Source of the DNA: Chlamydiales bacterium
GTDB taxonomy: Bacteria; Chlamydiota; Chlamydiia; Chlamydiales; JAJFMA01
Reading direction: 5' to 3'
Length of the DNA: 56,192 nucleotides
Assembly (NCBI GenBank): GCA_030679955.1
Contig: JAUXSF010000034.1
Coordinates: 1-56,192 of the forward strand
Every line of letters starts with the position of its first letter. The first letter of the stretch is position 1. The translations under genes were made by a program, and so were the position numbers. The notes below the pieces were generated by a model. The model worked only from the letters and a program-made list of their open reading frames with translations, was not told the DNA's origin and searched no databases. Below, one piece after another: positions 52,872 to 56,192 of this stretch.

Positions 52872-53489
52872 TTAACTTTTTACTGCACCTTTAGACTCTA
52901 CTTTAATGGAGTCTATAAAGCCCCAGAGCTCTTCAGAGGAGAAGTCAGGAGCCTTATCTTCACCCTTTTGTAGGGTATGGATGCCAATTAACACCCCATC
53001 GTTTAACACGATAAAGCGGACTGCATAATAATCTGTTCGTGCATGGTCAATCACTTCAATCAACATAGAAGCTTCGTTTTTTGTAATGCTTTCAGGTTTA
53101 TGATTTACTGAGAGTTGATTGAATGTGACTTCAGGCTGACCTTTAAGTCTTTCTAAGAATTTTTCCCCAACCTCTTGAGCTTGAGTCTCAGAGGTAACAT
53201 TCATAAAGGTCAGTTCTTTCTGCATCATCAAACTAAAGGTTTCGACCAACGGACGCCCTTTGGAGTCCTTGCGGGATGTTCCTTGAGCAAGATAGAGTTG
53301 TTGGTCATCCTGTTGAATTTTATGGGACGGAACAGGGAATATCGCAGAAATATGATGCGATGATGAATCAAATTCTATAGGGTAAGGCTTAGCCTGATAT
53401 TCACCCTCTTGTGCTGGCGGTTCTACGCAAAACGCAAAAGCTGCCACCAAAAATGACAAGCTTACCGCTCCAATTATCACACGTTTCAT
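52872..53489 (-). CDS. Secreted hypothetical protein
   Basis: 205 residues. A signal peptide (VIIGAVSLSFLVAAFAFC, possibly a lipoprotein-like cysteine at position 21) is followed by a soluble alpha/beta domain: PIEFDSSSHHISAIFPVPS, GTSRKDSKGRPLVETFSLMM, DYYAVRFIVLNDGVLIGIHT, and a helical end ELWGFIDSIKVES. The pattern of two beta-hairpins flanked by helices is like small periplasmic domains that bind partners, but I recognise no family. GGGGG lies upstream of the ATG. Convergent with the OMP gene, with the GC-rich element between. Confidence 0.7.
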   Translation of the reverse strand: MKRVIIGAVSLSFLVAAFAFCVEPPAQEGEYQAKPYPIEFDSSSHHISAIFPVPSHKIQQDDQQLYLAQGTSRKDSKGRPLVETFSLMMQKELTFMNVTSETQAQEVGEKFLERLKGQPEVTFNQLSVNHKPESITKNEASMLIEVIDHARTDYYAVRFIVLNDGVLIGIHTLQKGEDKAPDFSSEELWGFIDSIKVESKGAVKS

Positions 53490-53774
53490 GGTAATGCCCC
53501 CTGTCTTTACTAGTTCTATACTAACTGCCTAACATGCCTAACGAACTGTTTTCATATTCTCATTGTATTAATTTAAAGTTAAATTATTCAACACAATTAA
53601 TTAACTAACATGCCCTATTAAATATAAGTCGGTTTAATTCAGTGGTTTGCTTCCGCGATTTTTTTTGTCGCGATTATAGAAAAGATTTGTCACAAAAAAA
53701 TCGGTGGGTATTATCCGATTTAAGTCCGGGGCCAAGATGTACCCCGTATGACACCAAGAATTTAGAGGATTAAG
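53490..53774. other. AT-rich divergent promoter region
   Basis: No gene. The 285 bp between divergent secreted-protein genes are AT-rich (TTAATTAACTAAC, TTAAATTATTC) and contain a short GGGG/CCCC hairpin just before the 53775 gene (GGGGCCAAGATGTACCCC). Confidence 0.5.
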
Positions 53775-54263
53775 ATGAAAAAGAGCCTCCTCATAGCATT
53801 CTGCGCGATATTTTCTTGCTTATCGGCTGCGGATCCCGCGCCAGTGAAAACTACAACTGAAGTAAAACAGCCAGAAGCTAAACGCGTGTGTTGCGATGCT
53901 CTGGATCCTAATGCTGCGATTGACCGAGCTGCAAAAGCTTGGTTGAATTTAGTGGACATAGGGGATTACCGACAAAGCTGGGCAGCTGGTTCCGAGTTGA
54001 TCCGCTGCCGTTGGGATGCATGTAAGTGGAACAATAGCTTAAACCGCAACAGATACTGTTTGGGCAAAGTGACGAGTCGTGAGCTGACTTGCATGCAATA
54101 CACCTGCAAAATGAAGAAGATGCCAGAAGGTCAGTATGTGATTTTGACATACAACACATGCTTTGAGTGTTCTGGGTCGAGATGCGAGCGCGTGATTCTG
54201 CGCTGCGACCGCGATTGTGGTTGTGGATCCCGCTGGCGTGTTGCTTATTACAGTCTTCGCTAA
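53775..54263 (+). CDS. Secreted Cys-rich DUF4019-type protein
   Basis: 162 residues with a signal peptide (KKSLLIAFCAIFSCLSAA). From about residue 50 the sequence follows the DUF4019 pattern: A-K-A-W-L-N-L-V-D-I-G-D-Y-R-Q-SW, then W-N-x-S-L-x-R, LGKVTSRELT, MPEGQYVILTYNT and a final W-R-V-A-Y-Y. The mature part has about 13 cysteines, including CRWDACKW and CDRDCGCGSRW, which ordinary DUF4019 proteins do not have. Chlamydiae cross-link cysteine-rich proteins in their periplasm or outer envelope, so this may be a structural envelope protein (inference). GAGG precedes the ATG. Confidence 0.75.
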   Translation: MKKSLLIAFCAIFSCLSAADPAPVKTTTEVKQPEAKRVCCDALDPNAAIDRAAKAWLNLVDIGDYRQSWAAGSELIRCRWDACKWNNSLNRNRYCLGKVTSRELTCMQYTCKMKKMPEGQYVILTYNTCFECSGSRCERVILRCDRDCGCGSRWRVAYYSLR

Positions 54264-54275
54264 AAGTTCTTAGGA

Positions 54276-54340
54276 ATTTAACGCAAAGGCGCAGAGGCGC
54301 AGAGATATCTTTCTTCGCGCCTCTGCGCCTTTGTATTAAA
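54276..54340. repeat. Family A hairpin (copy 8)
   Basis: TTTAACGCAAAGGCGCAGAG with right arm ...CTCTGCGCCTTTGTATTAA; the last bases have decayed (TGTATTAA instead of TGCGTTAA). It starts 13 bp behind the stop of the DUF4019 gene. Confidence 0.8.
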
Positions 54341-54426
54341 GTATTCTCTTGTCGTTATTTATAAAAATGATTGATCGGCTATATAATAGTAATAAAATAT
54401 CATTTATTTTATAAATATGGTGTTTT

Positions 54427-56016
54427 ATGGAAGTCAATAGTCATCACCGCGAACATCAAGCCTTGCCATCTGATGATAATTCCGCTCCGGTATCTACTAA
54501 GCAAGCCAAAAAGCTTACTCATGTTCAGGCGATGGCTGCGAAGAACGAGCTTCAGACAATTACGACGCAAATAAAAAAAGCGACTGGTGAAGTTGTAGCG
54601 GCTAAAAAGCAGCTGCGAGTTGGCGGCGTTGATGTGAATTTGCCGGGTCTTCGTGAAAAGATAAATCATCTAGAAGCCGATTTGAATCGGGTAGCAACCT
54701 TGCCAGGAAGAAATTCCATGCGTTTGGATAGGGCTAACAAGGAAGCGTTTAATCAGTTGGGTAAGCTAAAAGCAGCAGAGCAGGATCTTTTGGCCAGCTT
54801 AGATAGCAATGAGCATGTAGAAAACGAAGCGGCGCAAACACCAGCAGCAGAGACTACATCTAAGAGAGGTCCCTTCTCATTTATCACGCGGCTATTAAGG
54901 CCTGGAAGGCAGTCGAAAACCGCTGGAAAGGCAAATGATGTAGTGCATGGGGGCGAAACCTCATCTACGAAAGGAGGCTTTTTTAGCCGATTTCGTTCTT
55001 CAAAACCTCGCGTTTCTGAGGAGCCGGTAGAAGCTAAGACTATAGCACCGCTTAACTTTAACAAAGTGATTCCCAAGGAGCGCGCGTGGACACGGTTTGC
55101 TGGCGGCGTGCTGGAAAATCGCGATAGCCAAGTGAAGCACACCTACAATGTGCAGGGACAACTGCTGTTAATGAATAGTCTTAGAGCTGAGGTATCGAAG
55201 GAGTTGAAACCTGCCGAGAAGCAGCTAATGGACCGATTTATTCAAAATTTAGAAGCAGCGGTAGCCTATGAAGAAACCTGTAGCCGCGAGATGGATACGC
55301 TCACACAAAAGTTGTTTTCGAGCGGGACACCTCCGACAGATGCTGACATAGCTAAAGCAACTTTGCCCGTTTACGAAAAGCTGTGGGGAGCGACTTCTGA
55401 GGGGTTTGGAAAGCATATAGCGATCTGCGATCTTATTCAGCGAGATGGCTCATCGGTGGAAGCTTTACTGAAAGCATTGGAGAAAAAAGGCGGTATTAGA
55501 AGTACTTCAACACTTGGAATGCCTTATAAACAATGGGCCGAGAAGCAGCTGAGAAGCGAAGCAATGCAGAAGTTTGTTCAGGATGCTGAGCTTGCAGCGG
55601 GCGGCTTTAGTCCTCAGGCGATGAAAGAGATACAGCCCTTCATCTTCATCACACAACGAATTCCGCGTATTCCGCTGCTCTTGAGTGAGATTTCACAACA
55701 AGCTCCAGCAGATAATAATGATCAAATCTCCAATCTAAAAAATAATGCATCGGAATTTGTAACGATCTTTCAGTTAGGTCTTGATCACAGGGATCTCATA
55801 AAATGGCAGGGAATGTCGGAAAAGGATTTGACCAAGCTTAAAACTGCACAGCTGAAAGGCGCCAGTGCGTATCTAACGCGAGCTTTGCGTGATGTCGGTG
55901 TATACGAGGCGGGAAAAGCCGATAGGTTTCAACATTCTCAGTTAGATGGCATAGATGCCGCCAGGTTACAAAATGTTAAGGCACAAATAGATAACATTCT
56001 TGCCAGAAAGACGTAA
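54427..56016 (+). CDS. RhoGEF (Dbl-homology)-like protein, putative effector
   Basis: 529 residues without signal peptide. Residues 25-125 are a Lys/Glu-rich coiled-coil region, 130-200 a disordered linker with short basic-aromatic patches (KRGPFSFITRLLRPGR, KGGFFSRFRSSKPR). From about 235 to 450 the helical pattern follows a Dbl-homology domain: an N-terminal helix block, a LWGATSEGFGKHIAICDLIQ-like segment, YKQWAEKQLRSEAMQKFVQD (family: Y-x-x-Y-x-x-N-x-x-x-A), and FITQRIPRIPLLLSEI (residues 407-422), which matches the third conserved region P-x-Q-R-I-P-R-Y-P-L-L-L-x-E-L. In eukaryotes DH domains activate Rho GTPases. The protein could act on host actin control (inference). No pleckstrin domain is evident. 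Confidence 0.6.
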   Translation: MEVNSHHREHQALPSDDNSAPVSTKQAKKLTHVQAMAAKNELQTITTQIKKATGEVVAAKKQLRVGGVDVNLPGLREKINHLEADLNRVATLPGRNSMRLDRANKEAFNQLGKLKAAEQDLLASLDSNEHVENEAAQTPAAETTSKRGPFSFITRLLRPGRQSKTAGKANDVVHGGETSSTKGGFFSRFRSSKPRVSEEPVEAKTIAPLNFNKVIPKERAWTRFAGGVLENRDSQVKHTYNVQGQLLLMNSLRAEVSKELKPAEKQLMDRFIQNLEAAVAYEETCSREMDTLTQKLFSSGTPPTDADIAKATLPVYEKLWGATSEGFGKHIAICDLIQRDGSSVEALLKALEKKGGIRSTSTLGMPYKQWAEKQLRSEAMQKFVQDAELAAGGFSPQAMKEIQPFIFITQRIPRIPLLLSEISQQAPADNNDQISNLKNNASEFVTIFQLGLDHRDLIKWQGMSEKDLTKLKTAQLKGASAYLTRALRDVGVYEAGKADRFQHSQLDGIDAARLQNVKAQIDNILARKT

Positions 56017-56060
56017 ACACAGAGGGGGAACAGGAGAGGGGACTTAACAGGATAGGCAGG

Positions 56061-56086
56061 CATACGCATCAACCTAATTATGGAAA
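56061..56086 (+). repeat. 26-bp repeat shared with 257-282 (right copy)
   Basis: CATACGCATCAACCTAATTA followed by TGGAAA, identical to the minus strand of 257-282. GGATAGGCAGG directly precedes it (56050-56060). Behind it lies a palindrome GCTGCGAAGCAGC (56174-56186) also found at 25398-25410. No gene follows to the end of the window. Confidence 0.75.
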
Positions 56087-56192
56087 GATCATCATAACTA
56101 ATTAGGCATCATATGCTTGCATGTCATGGTCCTATCTACTCTATAGTGGTTTGAACAATATTTTTGAGCTAATGCTGCGAAGCAGCAATTCT

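Noticed and set aside
1498-54340. Family A repeats considered as a CRISPR array
   Set aside because: The copies are palindromic, kilobases apart and not separated by spacers of constant length; no cas genes are present.

Overview
The window most likely comes from the chromosome of an environmental (amoeba- or protist-associated) member of the phylum Chlamydiota. Two gene pairs keep an order I remember from Chlamydia trachomatis: rnhC followed by a RodZ-like HTH membrane protein (CT008-CT009), and an alpha/beta hydrolase followed by PPi-dependent phosphofructokinase (CT206-CT207). glgX, dapB, a MarC pair, a YbhB/YbcL protein and many signal-peptide or hydrophobic proteins of unknown function fit as well. 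The larger metabolism (complete histidine degradation, recN, ribD) and the eukaryote-like proteins (BTB, Sel1 repeats, a RhoGEF-like protein) point to the Parachlamydiales-type lineages rather than Chlamydiaceae. I cannot name the genus.

Layout. 1-2.5 kb: a BTB-domain protein and an outer-membrane-type protein, both on the minus strand. 2.7-10.98 kb: housekeeping genes (MetX-like hydrolase, recN, rnhC, rodZ-like, DUF368 polyprenyl-phosphate translocase family, truA, two marC-family genes), with a MITE-like element near 8.9 kb. 10.98-19.45 kb: an accessory island of seven hydrophobic proteins without recognisable enzymatic domains, several clearly or probably paralogous, interrupted by a decayed IS982-type element. 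19.5-22.2 kb: dapB and glgX. 22.4-31.9 kb: three tandem paralogues of about 1000 residues with Sel1-like repeats behind a shared N-terminal region that I do not recognise. 32.1-38.5 kb: hutG-hutI-hutU and hutH, split by a small unknown gene and a repeat-rich spacer. 38.5-47.1 kb: mixed housekeeping genes (methyltransferase, YbhB, Nudix, DUF423, RlmI-like, ribD, cyclophilin, ABC-F). 47.2-54.3 kb: secreted or envelope proteins, the hydrolase-PFP pair, a helical unknown, an OMP with a hairpin over its Shine-Dalgarno, and a Cys-rich DUF4019 protein. 54.4-56.0 kb: a protein with a Dbl-homology (RhoGEF) signature.

The spacers are unusually full of long perfect or near-perfect hairpins from at least three dispersed families. 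Family A is based on CGCAAAGACGCAGAGGCGC (8 copies). Family B is based on GGACCTAAAGGACC (4-6 copies). Family C contains CCCAGGGTTGCG and a CTCAGCGC/GCGCTGAG stem. Most lie just behind stop codons and may act as terminators or mRNA-end stabilisers. At least one is interrupted by another element with an 8-bp target duplication.

No rRNA, tRNA, CRISPR array or replication origin was recognised. The main candidates for new biology are the putative effectors (RhoGEF-like, Sel1 trio, BTB), the hydrophobic-protein island (possible inclusion-membrane proteins), and the RNA structures around the OMP gene at 52 kb. All domain calls were made by eye from the sequence, without database searches.
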